Source of the DNA: Brevibacterium sediminis
Lineage (GTDB): Bacteria > Actinomycetota > Actinomycetes > Actinomycetales > Brevibacteriaceae
Reading direction: 5' to 3'
Length of the DNA: 64,000 bases
Assembly (NCBI RefSeq): GCF_013623905.1
Contig: NZ_JABKDD010000003.1
Coordinates: 1 to 64,000, forward strand
Every line of letters starts with the position of its first letter. Positions within the stretch are counted from its first letter, which is position 1. This document shows, one piece after another, positions 1-8,372 of this stretch. Position numbers and translations under genes: made by a program. The notes below the pieces were generated by a model. The model worked only from the letters and a program-made list of their open reading frames with translations, was not told the origin of the DNA and did not search any database.

Positions 1-155
1 ATCTCGATGCGACTCGGCGGTCTTGCCCCGATGGAGTATCGGACCAAGACCGCCACAGCCGGACAGCCGGCAACTGCTTCATGCTGACCTCACAGCAGTC
101 CAACTATTGGGGACCACTCCAGCGCGAGGTTGCTGGGCCGCCGTCAGGTAGTAAT
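1..155. other. Non-coding edge downstream of glpK with a 10-bp inverted repeat
   Basis: No credible gene is seen here. GGCGGTCTTG at 16-25 is perfectly complemented by CAAGACCGCC at 45-54, with a 19-nt loop. Its position after the glpK stop makes a transcription terminator possible, but there is no T-run on the glpK strand and the loop is long. Confidence 0.35.
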
Positions 156-1688
156 TCAGGCGTAGAGGGCTTCGGTGTCGTCGTCGACCCATTTCTTCGA
201 CTTCTCCACCGCCTTGTTCCAGAGGCGGTAGAGGCGGTCGACCGTCTCGTCGTCCATCGACGGATTCCAGCGCTTGTCCTCGCGCCAGTTGCCCTTCACG
301 TCGTCCTCGCCGTTCCAGAACTTCACGGCGATGCCCGCCGCATAGGCCGCACCCAGCGCCGTGGTCTCGATGACCTCGGGACGGATGACGGGCACGCCGA
401 GGAGGTCGGCCTGGAACTGCATGAGCGTCTCGTTGGCGACCATGCCTCCATCGACCTTGAGCTCGGTGAGTTCGACACCGGAGTCGAGGTTCATCGAGTC
501 GAGGACCTCGCGCGACTGGAAAGCCACGGATTCCAGGGCGGCACGGGCGATGTGGTTCTTGTTCACATACCGGGTCAGACCCACCATCACGCCGCGAGCA
601 TCAGACTCCCAGTGCGGGGCGAAGAGTCCGGAGAACGCCGGCACGATATAGCAGCCGCCGTTGTCCTCGACCTGTTTGGCCAGGGTCTCGACCTCGGGGG
701 CGTCCTTGATGATGCCGAAGTTGTCGCGCAGCCACTGCACGAGCGAACCGGTCACCGCCACCGACCCCTCGAGCGCGTAGACGGCATCGTCCTCGCCGAT
801 CTTGTACGCGACTGTGGTGAGCAGACCGTTCTTGCTGGCCACCGGCTCATTGCCGGTGTTGATGAGCATGAAGTTGCCGGTGCCGTAGGTGTTCTTCGCC
901 TGCCCCTTCTCGAAACAGGCCTGACCGAACGTCGCAGCCTGCTGATCGCCGAGGATGCCGCAGATCGGGGTGTCGATGATGAGTCCGTTCTTCGCCCCGT
1001 AGCCGTAGATCTCCGAGCAGGACTTGATCTCGGGCAGCATCTCGACGGGAATGCCCATATCTGCCGCGATGTCAGGGTTCCAGTCGAGGGTGTCGATGTT
1101 CATCAGCATCGTCCGCGAGGCATTCGTCACATCGGTGACGTGGATTCCGCCGTTGACCCCGCCGGTGAGGTTCCAGATCACCCAGGTGTCCATGGTGCCG
1201 AAGAGCAGGTCCCCGGCCGCGGCGGTTTCCTTGACCCCGTCGACGTTGTCGAAGATCCATTTGGCCTTCGGGCCGGCGAAGTAGGTCGCCAGGGGCAGAC
1301 CCACCCGGTCCTTGTACTTATCCGGTCCTTCGTCCCCGGCGAGTTCATCGCAGACCTTCTGGGTGCGTGCGTCCTGCCACACGATGGCGTTGTAGACGGG
1401 TTCGCCGGTGTTCTTGTTCCAGATGACGGTGGTCTCACGCTGGTTCGTGATGCCCACGCCTTCGAGCTGGTGGCGGTTGATGTTCGCCCGAGCCAGGGCC
1501 TGACCGATCGCCTCGTTGGTGTTCTTGATGATTTCGATCGGGTCATGTTCGACCCAGCCGGCGCGTGGGAAGATCTGCTCGTGCTCGAGCTGGCCGGACG
1601 ACACGATCTGCCCGTCATGGTTGAAGACGATCGCCCGCGACGAGGTGGTGCCCTGGTCGATGGCGAGGATGAACTTTTCCTGACTCAT
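156..1688 (-). CDS. glpK: Glycerol kinase
   Basis: Phosphorylates glycerol to sn-glycerol 3-phosphate with ATP in the cytoplasm, trapping glycerol that enters through GlpF. The 510-residue product has the usual length for the FGGY kinase family. The phosphate-binding motif [12 protein letters not shown] is at residues 11-22, a GDQQAA segment lies near the middle, and an ALGAAYAAG segment near residue 440 belongs to the second actin-like domain. The ATG is preceded by a good ribosome site, ACAGGAGTCAGA. It is the last gene of glpD-glpF-glpK, 59 bp after glpF. That gap carries a 20-bp tandem repeat described separately. The gene looks intact and its identity is clear. Confidence 0.97.
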   Translation of the reverse strand: MSQEKFILAIDQGTTSSRAIVFNHDGQIVSSGQLEHEQIFPRAGWVEHDPIEIIKNTNEAIGQALARANINRHQLEGVGITNQRETTVIWNKNTGEPVYNAIVWQDARTQKVCDELAGDEGPDKYKDRVGLPLATYFAGPKAKWIFDNVDGVKETAAAGDLLFGTMDTWVIWNLTGGVNGGIHVTDVTNASRTMLMNIDTLDWNPDIAADMGIPVEMLPEIKSCSEIYGYGAKNGLIIDTPICGILGDQQAATFGQACFEKGQAKNTYGTGNFMLINTGNEPVASKNGLLTTVAYKIGEDDAVYALEGSVAVTGSLVQWLRDNFGIIKDAPEVETLAKQVEDNGGCYIVPAFSGLFAPHWESDARGVMVGLTRYVNKNHIARAALESVAFQSREVLDSMNLDSGVELTELKVDGGMVANETLMQFQADLLGVPVIRPEVIETTALGAAYAAGIAVKFWNGEDDVKGNWREDKRWNPSMDDETVDRLYRLWNKAVEKSKKWVDDDTEALYA

Positions 1689-1711
1689 TCTGACTCCTGT
1701 GTCGAAGTGGT

Positions 1712-1751
1712 TTGTCTGTGAGCGTGCTCAGTTGTCTGTGATCGTACTCAG
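1712..1751. repeat. Two tandem 20-bp repeats between glpF and glpK
   Basis: On the plus strand TTGTCTGTGAGCGTGCTCAG (1712-1731) is followed directly by TTGTCTGTGATCGTACTCAG (1732-1751), 18 of 20 identical. Copy two covers the glpF stop codon and copy one lies in the spacer before glpK. The unit contains a partial dyad (TGAG..CTCA). A 20-bp period places both copies on the same helix face, as expected for a regulator bound as two dimers. A function as operator or RNA-processing site is inference. Confidence 0.6.
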
Positions 1752-2470
1752 ACGAATGCCTGGGAGGCCAGACCGGCGACGACGCCGCCGACCAGCGGTC
1801 CGGCGATCGGCACCCACGAGTACGCCCAGTCGGAGCCGCCTTTGTTCGGGATCGGCAGCAGTGCGTGGACGATGCGCGGACCGAGGTCACGCGCCGGGTT
1901 GATGGCGTAGCCGGTGGGCCCGCCCAGCGAAGCGCCGATGACGACGACGAGGAGGCCGACGGCCAAGGGTCCAAGCTCGTGTGGGGTCTTGCCGAAGAGG
2001 AGGATGACGAACACGAGGACGAATGTCGCGATCACCTCGGTGACGAAGTTCCAGCCGTAGGAGCGGAGCTCCGGACCGGTGGAGAAGGTGCCGAGGATGT
2101 TGCCAGCGTCCTTCTCCTCGTCGTAGTGCTTCTTGTAGACGGCCCACGCGAGGACCGCGCCGAGCATCGCTCCGATCATCTCGGCCGCGAGATAGGCGAT
2201 GGTGTTGCCGAAAGTCACGGCGATGCCGGGTGCATATTCGTCGGCTCCGCTGGCGAGGATGCCGAAGGTCACGGCGGGGTTGAGGTGTGCGCCGGTCTTA
2301 TAAGCGACGAAGACACCGGCGAAGACCGCGAGGCCCCAGCCGAAGGAGATCAGCAGCCAGCCTCCGCCGTTGCCTTTGGTCTTGCCGAGGACGACATTGG
2401 CGACGACGCCGACGCCGAGCAGCATGAGCATCGCCGTACCGGCGATCTCGAAGAGGAAGATGGTGCCCAT
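1748..2470 (-). CDS. glpF: Glycerol uptake facilitator (MIP family aquaglyceroporin)
   Basis: Membrane channel that lets glycerol diffuse into the cell. The 240-residue product has six hydrophobic segments in two halves, each with an NPA box: HLNPAVTFG near residue 62 and INPARDLGPR near residue 190. The Asp after the second NPA-Arg is the residue that separates glycerol facilitators from strict water channels. The ATG at 2470 is preceded by AGGAG at a suitable distance. The gene lies between glpD (132 bp upstream) and glpK (59 bp downstream) on one strand, so the three probably act together, with GlpK pulling glycerol in by phosphorylation. Confidence 0.95.
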   Translation of the reverse strand: MGTIFLFEIAGTAMLMLLGVGVVANVVLGKTKGNGGGWLLISFGWGLAVFAGVFVAYKTGAHLNPAVTFGILASGADEYAPGIAVTFGNTIAYLAAEMIGAMLGAVLAWAVYKKHYDEEKDAGNILGTFSTGPELRSYGWNFVTEVIATFVLVFVILLFGKTPHELGPLAVGLLVVVIGASLGGPTGYAINPARDLGPRIVHALLPIPNKGGSDWAYSWVPIAGPLVGGVVAGLASQAFV

Positions 2471-2475
2471 ATCTC

Positions 2476-2494
2476 ACAAACTCCTATTGTTTGT
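2476..2494 (-). promoter_or_regulatory. 6-bp inverted repeat enclosing the glpF ribosome site
   Basis: ACAAAC and GTTTGT flank a 7-nt spacer. On the glpF mRNA the AGGAG Shine-Dalgarno spans the loop and the 3' arm of this small hairpin. It could be a protein operator in DNA or a translational control element in RNA. The hairpin is short, so chance is not excluded. Confidence 0.4.
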
Positions 2495-2602
2495 CTTTCC
2501 GGAGGGTGTCCCGGTCGATGGTCGACCCGGAGGGTGCTCCGAGGTCTGTCGATATTCGATTGTCGGTATTCCGTTGTGGTCCCGCACTTCTCTGTGAACG
2601 GT

Positions 2603-4321
2603 TCAGTGGAGAGTCGCACCGACCAGGGCCGCCGCCGAGGCGTCATCGTCGGTGGACTCGGCCGCGACCTGGGCGTCGACGTGGGCGTTGAACGCCTCGA
2701 CCTCGGCCGTCTGCCGGTCGTCGTCCCACCCGAGGACGGGTGCGACGATGGCCGCGACCGCCTCGGCGGCGTTCTTCCCCCGGTCGCGAGTCTCGTAGTT
2801 CAGCCGCATCCGCCGCTCCAGGATGTCGCCGAGGTGGACGGCCCCCTCCGCGGCGGCCGCGTAATGGGCTTCGACGCGCAGGTAGCGTTCGGCGCCGTCC
2901 AAAGGCTGACCGAGTTCGGGATCCTCATCGACGAGGTCGAGCAGATCCTCGATGAGGGTGCCATAGCGGCGGATGAGTCGTTTGACGCGGTCCTCGTCCC
3001 ATCCGAACTTCTCCGCGATTCCGGATTGGCCGCGCCTCAGTGCACCGACGCCCTGGGCACCGAGCAGCGGCACGGATTCGGTGAGTGACCTGCGGTCCTT
3101 CGCATCGTCGCCGAGGACGAAATCGACGGCGTCTTCGGCCATCACTCGGTAGGTGGTGAACTTGCCGCCGGCGATCGCGGCGAGGGCCGGCTCGACCTCC
3201 ATCACGGTGTGTTCGCGGGAGACCTTCGTCGAGGCCTGTCCTTCCTTGACGACCGGCTGGAGCAGCGGACGCAGTCCCGAGTAGACGCCGATGACATCCT
3301 CGCGGGTGAGTTTGTCGGCGAGGATGGCGTTGGCATGTTCGAGCAGGTAGTCGATGTCCTGCGAGGTCGCCACCGGTGCGTCGACGTCTTCGTTCCACGG
3401 AGTGTCGGTGGTGCCGATGACCCAGTAGCCTTCCCACGGGATGACGAAGAGGACGGACTTCTCCGTCTTCGAGATGATTCCGGTGTTCGGGTCGGCCTTG
3501 ATCTTGTCCTCGGCCACGGTGATGTGCACGCCCTTCGAGGCGAGCACCTTGAGCCCGGCATCGGCCTTCGCCAGATCCTGCTGCTCTTCGGTCCAGACTC
3601 CCCCGGCGAGGATGGTGCGGCGAGCGTGGATGTCGAACTCCTCACCGGTGATCTCGTCCCGGGCGTGGACGCCGGTGACCTGATCGCCGTCGTGGAGGTA
3701 GCCGATGACGGAGACGTGGTTGGCGGCAGCGGCTCCGTAGCTCACGGCCGAACGGACCAGGTTCATGACGAAGCGGGCGTCGTCGACCTTCGCGTCATAG
3801 TATTCGAGGGCTCCGACGGCGGCGTCGTCGGCCAAGCCCGGGAAGTGGGCGCTCAGTGCCTTCTTCCCGAGGTGGCGGTGCATCGGCACAGCCCGTTTGC
3901 GGCCCGGCCGGGTGGCCATCGTGTCGTAGAGGAGCACGCCGGAGCCGATGAAGGCCCGGTCGATGAGGCGGTGCTCGAAGGGGAACACGAAGGCGACAGG
4001 TTCGACGAGGTGCGGTGCGGTGTGCTGGAGCAGCAGGTCGCGTTCCTTGAGCGCCTCGGCGACGAGCTTGAAGTCGAGCATCTCGAGGTAGCGCAGTCCG
4101 CCGTGCATGAGCTTCGAGGACCGGGACGAGGTGCCCGCGGCCCAGTCCTTGGCATCGACAACGCCGACCTTGAGTCCGCGGGTGGCTGCGTCGAAGGCCG
4201 ATCCTGCTCCGGTCACTCCCCCGCCGACGACGAAGACGTCGAGCGGGTCGGCCGCGCTCGTCTTCTTCAGAGTCTCCAGCGCCTGGTCGCGGAAGTTCGG
4301 GGACAGCTCACCATTTCGCAT
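2603..4321 (-). CDS. glpD: Aerobic glycerol-3-phosphate dehydrogenase (FAD)
   Basis: Oxidises glycerol 3-phosphate to dihydroxyacetone phosphate and passes electrons to the membrane quinone pool. The 572-residue length is typical. The FAD-binding Rossmann motif VVGGGVTGAG is at residues 31-40 and the RSSKLMHGGLRYLE segment follows near residue 70. A C-terminal helical domain typical of GlpD/GlpO follows the DAO fold. It is the first gene of the glycerol cluster. The ATG at 4321 has no strong Shine-Dalgarno, but the protein N-terminus is normal for the family. A 21-bp tandem repeat abuts the start codon and may be its operator. Confidence 0.96.
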   Translation of the reverse strand: MRNGELSPNFRDQALETLKKTSAADPLDVFVVGGGVTGAGSAFDAATRGLKVGVVDAKDWAAGTSSRSSKLMHGGLRYLEMLDFKLVAEALKERDLLLQHTAPHLVEPVAFVFPFEHRLIDRAFIGSGVLLYDTMATRPGRKRAVPMHRHLGKKALSAHFPGLADDAAVGALEYYDAKVDDARFVMNLVRSAVSYGAAAANHVSVIGYLHDGDQVTGVHARDEITGEEFDIHARRTILAGGVWTEEQQDLAKADAGLKVLASKGVHITVAEDKIKADPNTGIISKTEKSVLFVIPWEGYWVIGTTDTPWNEDVDAPVATSQDIDYLLEHANAILADKLTREDVIGVYSGLRPLLQPVVKEGQASTKVSREHTVMEVEPALAAIAGGKFTTYRVMAEDAVDFVLGDDAKDRRSLTESVPLLGAQGVGALRRGQSGIAEKFGWDEDRVKRLIRRYGTLIEDLLDLVDEDPELGQPLDGAERYLRVEAHYAAAAEGAVHLGDILERRMRLNYETRDRGKNAAEAVAAIVAPVLGWDDDRQTAEVEAFNAHVDAQVAAESTDDDASAAALVGATLH

Positions 4322-4362
4322 CAGCAGATTCGTGCTTTCCGTCAGAAGATTCGGGCTTTCAC
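4321..4362. repeat. Two tandem 21-bp repeats abutting the glpD start codon
   Basis: Copy one occupies 4321-4341 and copy two 4342-4362, 17 of 21 identical, both built on TCAG-AGATTCG-GCTTTC. The first base of copy one is the last base of the complement of the glpD ATG. The period is two helical turns. No regulator gene of the GlpR or IclR type is visible nearby. An operator role is inference. Confidence 0.55.
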
Positions 4363-4509
4363 CGATGTCGGCACGGGCAGATCAGTGCGGGTGCCGCCTC
4401 GGCGACTAATCAAAAACTAGCAGGCGAACCTGAATTCCGGTAGCAATCCGACAGAAGCGAAAGCGGCTCAACCGTGTCCGGAAACGCCGGCATGCGACCC
4501 GCCGAAGAC

Positions 4510-5487
4510 TCAGTCGAGGGCGGCGACGGGCTCGACGCGCATCGCCGATGACTGTTCGGCCGAGTCGAGGAGGTCGAGTTTGCGCATGATGATGCCTTCA
4601 CGCAGCGCCCATGGGGAGATGTTCATGACGCCGATGTCGAAGATCGTGAAGGCCGCCTCGGCGACGATCGCTCCGGCCAGCACCTGTCCGGCTCGGGCTT
4701 CGGAGACGCCGGGCAGGGTCGCACGTTCCGCTGGGGTGCGGGAGGCGAGGGTGTCGATGATGCCTTCGAGGTCGCGGCGGAAGAGCTTCCGCGGAGCATA
4801 GATTCCGTCTCCGCTCGGGGCTGCGCCGGCGATGCGGGCCAGCGAGCGGAAGGTCTTCGACGACCCGACGACCTGGTCGGGCACTCCGACCCTGTTGATG
4901 TCGCCGGCGATGCGTCCGATCTGCGCCCGGGCATGTTTGCGCAGGCGGTGGATGTCCTCTTCAGTGGGCATCGGGTCCGGGAGGAACTCGGAATAGGTGC
5001 GTCCGGCGCCGAGCGGAACCGACACGGCCGCCTGCGGGTATTCGTCCTGACCCGCCGCGATCTCGAGCGAGCCGCCGCCGATGTCGAGCAACAGGATCTT
5101 CCCGGCCGACCACCCGAACCAGCGGCGGGCGGCGAGGAAGGTCACGCGGGCCTCGTCCCGACCCGACATCACGTTGAGGGTGACCCCGAGCTGAGCGTTG
5201 ATCGATTCGATGAGTCCGATCCCGTTCGGAGCTTCCCTGACCGCCGAGGTGGCGAAGGCGAGGATCTGCTCCGCGCCTTGGTCTTCGGCGATCTCGACGG
5301 CATCGGCGATGAAGGAGCGCAGCCGTTCCTGCCCTTCGGAGTCGATCGTTCCGTCGTCGCTGAGGAATTCGGCGAGTCTGAGCACCTCCTTGTGCGAGGT
5401 GGCCGGCAGGGGCGGTGCTCCGACGTGGGCGTCGACGACCAGGAGGTGGACGCTGTTGGAGCCGATATCGAGGACTGCTAGGCGCAT
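4510..5487 (-). CDS. ppx: Ppx/GppA-family exopolyphosphatase
   Basis: Expected to hydrolyse terminal phosphates of polyphosphate or pppGpp; which substrate cannot be told from sequence. The 325-residue product is the short two-domain form found in actinobacteria (like mycobacterial PPX1), without the C-terminal HD region of E. coli Ppx. Motifs of the sugar-kinase/HSP70 fold are clear: DIGSNSVHLLVVD at 7-19, FATSAVREA near residue 95 and DIGGGSLEIA near residue 138. The gene starts 9 bp after the crotonase stop. No Shine-Dalgarno is present, but TAAACT lies 6 nt before the ATG, so a separate leaderless transcript is likely. Confidence 0.9.
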   Translation of the reverse strand: MRLAVLDIGSNSVHLLVVDAHVGAPPLPATSHKEVLRLAEFLSDDGTIDSEGQERLRSFIADAVEIAEDQGAEQILAFATSAVREAPNGIGLIESINAQLGVTLNVMSGRDEARVTFLAARRWFGWSAGKILLLDIGGGSLEIAAGQDEYPQAAVSVPLGAGRTYSEFLPDPMPTEEDIHRLRKHARAQIGRIAGDINRVGVPDQVVGSSKTFRSLARIAGAAPSGDGIYAPRKLFRRDLEGIIDTLASRTPAERATLPGVSEARAGQVLAGAIVAEAAFTIFDIGVMNISPWALREGIIMRKLDLLDSAEQSSAMRVEPVAALD

Positions 5488-5493
5488 TCGCTC

Positions 5494-5499
5494 AGTTTA
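5494..5499 (-). promoter_or_regulatory. Putative -10 box (TAAACT) for a leaderless ppx transcript
   Basis: TAAACT ends 6 nt before the ppx ATG on the minus strand, placing the expected transcription start on or next to the A of ATG. It overlaps the stop codon of the upstream crotonase gene. No recognisable -35 was assigned. Confidence 0.4.
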
Positions 5500-6324
5500 T
5501 CCTCTCCGCGGGACTCCGTGAGAACGAACCTGGGGACCGTTCTGCCATGCGGATTTGGCGAAGCCGAATTCCGGCGGCTCCTTGGCGAAGAAGGCTTCCT
5601 GACCGCGGATGATCTCGTCCCGGTAGGCGTCATCGAGCCACCGAGGCGGCTCCGTGTCCTCCGTCAGTTCACCGTCGAGGATCGCCTTGGCACCGACCTG
5701 GCTGAGCCGGGACAGTCCCACGATCCGCTCCCCCAGGGCCTGTGCCGTCTCGAGCGGGGTGTCGGAGACTTCGTGGAAGAACCCGAGTTCGGCCATCTTC
5801 TCGAACTTCACGATCGAGGCCGTGATGAGCAGGTACCGTGCCCAGGCGTCGCCGAGGATCTCAGCCAGCCGCTTCGTGGGTCCGGCCGGGTACACGAGTC
5901 CGAGTTTGGCTGCGGTGACGCCGAAGATCGTTCCGGGGGCGGCGATGCGGATGTCGCAGGCCGCGGCGATCTCCGTCCCTCCGCCCACGCAGTTGCCGGT
6001 GATGGCGGCGATCGTCGGTGTCCGCGAGCTCGCAAGGGCCGCCTCGGCGGTGGAGTTGAGTTCCCAGAAGTCCGCGAGTGCGACGTTGAGGTCGGCGATG
6101 TCCGAACCGGCGGAGAAGTGCCCGCCGGCCCCGGTGATCACCAGCGCGCCGATCGAATCGTCGGCATCGACGTTCGCGATGATCTGCGGCAGCGCCCGCC
6201 ACATGGGCCGGGAGATCGCATTGCGTTTTTCGGTCCGATCAATGACGAGAGTTCCGACCCCACCGGAGACGGTGAAGTCGAAACCCTCGAGATCGACCGG
6301 ACGGTAGGAGCCGTCTGGTCTCAT
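5497..6324 (-). CDS. Crotonase/enoyl-CoA hydratase-like protein linked to the prp genes
   Basis: Acts on a CoA thioester by membership of the crotonase superfamily (275 residues). The oxyanion-hole glycines and the first catalytic glutamate are visible in GNCVGGGTEIAAACDIR near residue 115. The second hydratase glutamate, normally in a PEI-x-LG segment, is replaced: the equivalent stretch reads TAAKLGL. It is therefore unlikely to be a classical hydratase and may be a hydrolase, isomerase or decarboxylase. It follows prpC by 24 bp on the same strand, so a role in propionyl-CoA or methylcitrate metabolism is reasonable inference. Confidence 0.85.
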   Translation of the reverse strand: MRPDGSYRPVDLEGFDFTVSGGVGTLVIDRTEKRNAISRPMWRALPQIIANVDADDSIGALVITGAGGHFSAGSDIADLNVALADFWELNSTAEAALASSRTPTIAAITGNCVGGGTEIAAACDIRIAAPGTIFGVTAAKLGLVYPAGPTKRLAEILGDAWARYLLITASIVKFEKMAELGFFHEVSDTPLETAQALGERIVGLSRLSQVGAKAILDGELTEDTEPPRWLDDAYRDEIIRGQEAFFAKEPPEFGFAKSAWQNGPQVRSHGVPRRG

Positions 6325-6348
6325 ATGTGTGTTCTGCCTTTCGAGAGG

Positions 6349-7470
6349 TCAGCCCCGGTTGTCGGGAACCTCGCGCTGGTCCTCACCGTCGTAGGCGCTC
6401 AGGGGACGGATGAGGGCGTTGTTCGCCTGCTGCTCGAAGATATGAGCGGTCCAGCCGGTGATGCGGGCCATCACGAAGATCGGGGTGAACTGCTCGGTGT
6501 CGAAGCCCATGAGGTGGTAGGCCGGGCCCGAGGGGTAGTCGAGGTTCGGGTAGATGCCCTTGCGCCCGACGAAGTCCTCTTCGAAGGTGTTGTACAGATC
6601 CAGCAGATCGTTCGCACCCTTGACGGCGACCATGTCCTCGAAGGCCTTGCGCATGGTGGGAACGCGCGAATCGCCGTTCTTGTACACGCGGTGGCCGAAG
6701 CCCATGATCTTCGCCTTCTTCGCCAGTGCCTCGTCGATCCAGGCCGAAGCCTTGTCGGCGGTGCCGACCTCTTCGAGCATCGCCATGACGGCTTCGTTCG
6801 CTCCGCCGTGCAGGGGTCCCTTGAGCGCCCCGACGGCACCGGCGACTGCCGAGTACAGGTCCGATGTGGTCGAGGTGATGACTCGACCGGTGAAGGTCGA
6901 GGCGTTGAACGAGTGCTCGGCGTATAGGATCATCGACACGTCGAAGCAGCGTACGACCTCCTCGGCAGGAACTTCGTCGAAGACCATCTTGAAGAAGTTC
7001 GCGGCGTAGCCGAGGTCCTTCGTCGGGGCGACGGGGTCGAGGCCGTGACGGCGACGGTGGTCGATGGCCACGATCGTCGGCAGCTGGGCGTAGAGACGCT
7101 CGGCCTTCGCGAGGTTCGCCTCGGCACCCTCGGTGTCGGCCTCGGGGTCGACGGCGCCCAGGTAGGCCACAGCCGTCTGCACGACGTGCATCGGGTGGCA
7201 GTCCTTGGGCAGGCCGAGGATGAGGTCGACGAGCTTGCCATCGATCTCACGCTGGGAGCGTTCGCGTTCCTGGAATTCCGCCAGCTGCGCCTCGGTGGGC
7301 AGTTCGCCGTTCCAGATGAGGTAGGCGACGTCCTCGAAGCTGCGCTTGGCGGCGAGCTCCTGCACGGGGTAGCCGCGGTAGGTCAGCGAGTTGGTCTCCT
7401 GGACCACTTTGGACACTGCGGTGGTGTCGACCACGACACCGGCGAGGCCCTTCTTGATTTCTTCGGTCAC
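6349..7470 (-). CDS. prpC: 2-methylcitrate synthase
   Basis: Condenses propionyl-CoA with oxaloacetate to 2-methylcitrate. The 373-residue product is of the short citrate-synthase type. HGGANEAVM near residue 215 and GFGHRVYKNGDSR near residue 255 supply the active-site histidines. Assignment to methylcitrate rather than citrate synthase rests on its place with prpD and prpB. The start is GTG at 7470, overlapping the prpB stop as GTGA and preceded by CAGGAGGGTCACCA, so translation is probably coupled to prpB. Confidence 0.94.
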   Translation of the reverse strand: MTEEIKKGLAGVVVDTTAVSKVVQETNSLTYRGYPVQELAAKRSFEDVAYLIWNGELPTEAQLAEFQERERSQREIDGKLVDLILGLPKDCHPMHVVQTAVAYLGAVDPEADTEGAEANLAKAERLYAQLPTIVAIDHRRRHGLDPVAPTKDLGYAANFFKMVFDEVPAEEVVRCFDVSMILYAEHSFNASTFTGRVITSTTSDLYSAVAGAVGALKGPLHGGANEAVMAMLEEVGTADKASAWIDEALAKKAKIMGFGHRVYKNGDSRVPTMRKAFEDMVAVKGANDLLDLYNTFEEDFVGRKGIYPNLDYPSGPAYHLMGFDTEQFTPIFVMARITGWTAHIFEQQANNALIRPLSAYDGEDQREVPDNRG

Positions 7471-8372
7471 TGGTGACCCTCCTGTGAGAAGTTGAAGACT
7501 GCGGCATCGAACTCGTTGTACGCCGCGTAGTCGATCGTGTCATACAGGTCCGCGCGGGTCTGCATGCCCTCGAGCAGGTCCACCTGAGTGCCCTTGTCCC
7601 GAATGGTCTGCAGGCCCGATTTGATCGCACCCATGGCGATGCGCAGAGTCGTGACCGGGTAGATCACAAGTTTGACTCCGACATTCGCCAACTGTTCGGT
7701 GGTGAACAGTTCGCTCTTTCCGAATTCCGTCATGTTCGCCAGGATCGGCACATCGACGCTGGAGGCGAATCTCTCGAACTCTCCGAGATCTCGCATCGCC
7801 TCTGGGAAGATCATGTCCGCTCCCGCATCGGCGTAGGCCTTCGCCCGGTCGATGGCGGCGTCGAGGCCTTCCCCGGCGCGGGAGTCGGTGCGGGCGCAGA
7901 TGACGAAGTTCTCGTCTCGGCGCCCCTTGACGGCGGCCTTGATGCGCTTGGACATCTCGGCCGCGGTCACGACCTCCTTGCCGTCGAGGTGGCCGCAGCG
8001 CTTCGGGTTGACCTGGTCCTCCAGGTGCATGCCCGAGATTCCGGCGTCCTCGAACTCCTGGACGGTGCGGGCCACGTTCATGGCTTCGCCCCATCCGGTG
8101 TCGGCGTCGATGAAGGTCGGCAGGTTCGTCACTCGGGCGATATTGCGTCCGTGGTCGGCCACCTCGGTGAGAGTGGTCAGCCCGATATCGGGCAGACCCA
8201 TGGCCGCGGAGAACGCGCCACCGGAGATGTAGACGCCTTCGAAGCCGGTCTGCTCGATGATCTGAGCGTTGATCGGGTTGATGGCGCCGGGGAACTGAAC
8301 GATCTCGTCGCCTGCGAGCAGCTCGCGGAACTTGGCGCGGCGCTCGGCGGGGGTTGCCTGTGCGCCGAGCAT
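7467..8372 (-). CDS. prpB: 2-methylisocitrate lyase
   Basis: Cleaves 2-methylisocitrate to pyruvate and succinate, the last step of the methylcitrate cycle. The reading frame is open far upstream inside prpD, but the true start is the ATG at 8372. It shares its first base with the prpD stop (TGATG) and begins [12 protein letters not shown], giving 301 residues, normal for the family. The isocitrate-lyase signature KRCGH is in the segment VNPKRCGHLDGK near residue 120. FIDADTGWGEA near residue 84 binds the metal. Tight overlap with both neighbours shows one transcript, prpD-prpB-prpC. Confidence 0.96.
   Translation of the reverse strand: MLGAQATPAERRAKFRELLAGDEIVQFPGAINPINAQIIEQTGFEGVYISGGAFSAAMGLPDIGLTTLTEVADHGRNIARVTNLPTFIDADTGWGEAMNVARTVQEFEDAGISGMHLEDQVNPKRCGHLDGKEVVTAAEMSKRIKAAVKGRRDENFVICARTDSRAGEGLDAAIDRAKAYADAGADMIFPEAMRDLGEFERFASSVDVPILANMTEFGKSELFTTEQLANVGVKLVIYPVTTLRIAMGAIKSGLQTIRDKGTQVDLLEGMQTRADLYDTIDYAAYNEFDAAVFNFSQEGHQ

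Noticed and set aside
81..1721. Long open frame of 546 codons antisense to glpK
   Set aside because: High-GC codon bias keeps the opposite strand open; the protein is rich in Val, Asp and Gly without family features and glpK is certain. The same applies to long antisense frames at 1865-3088, 3209-4420, 37414-39627 and 49362-51245.
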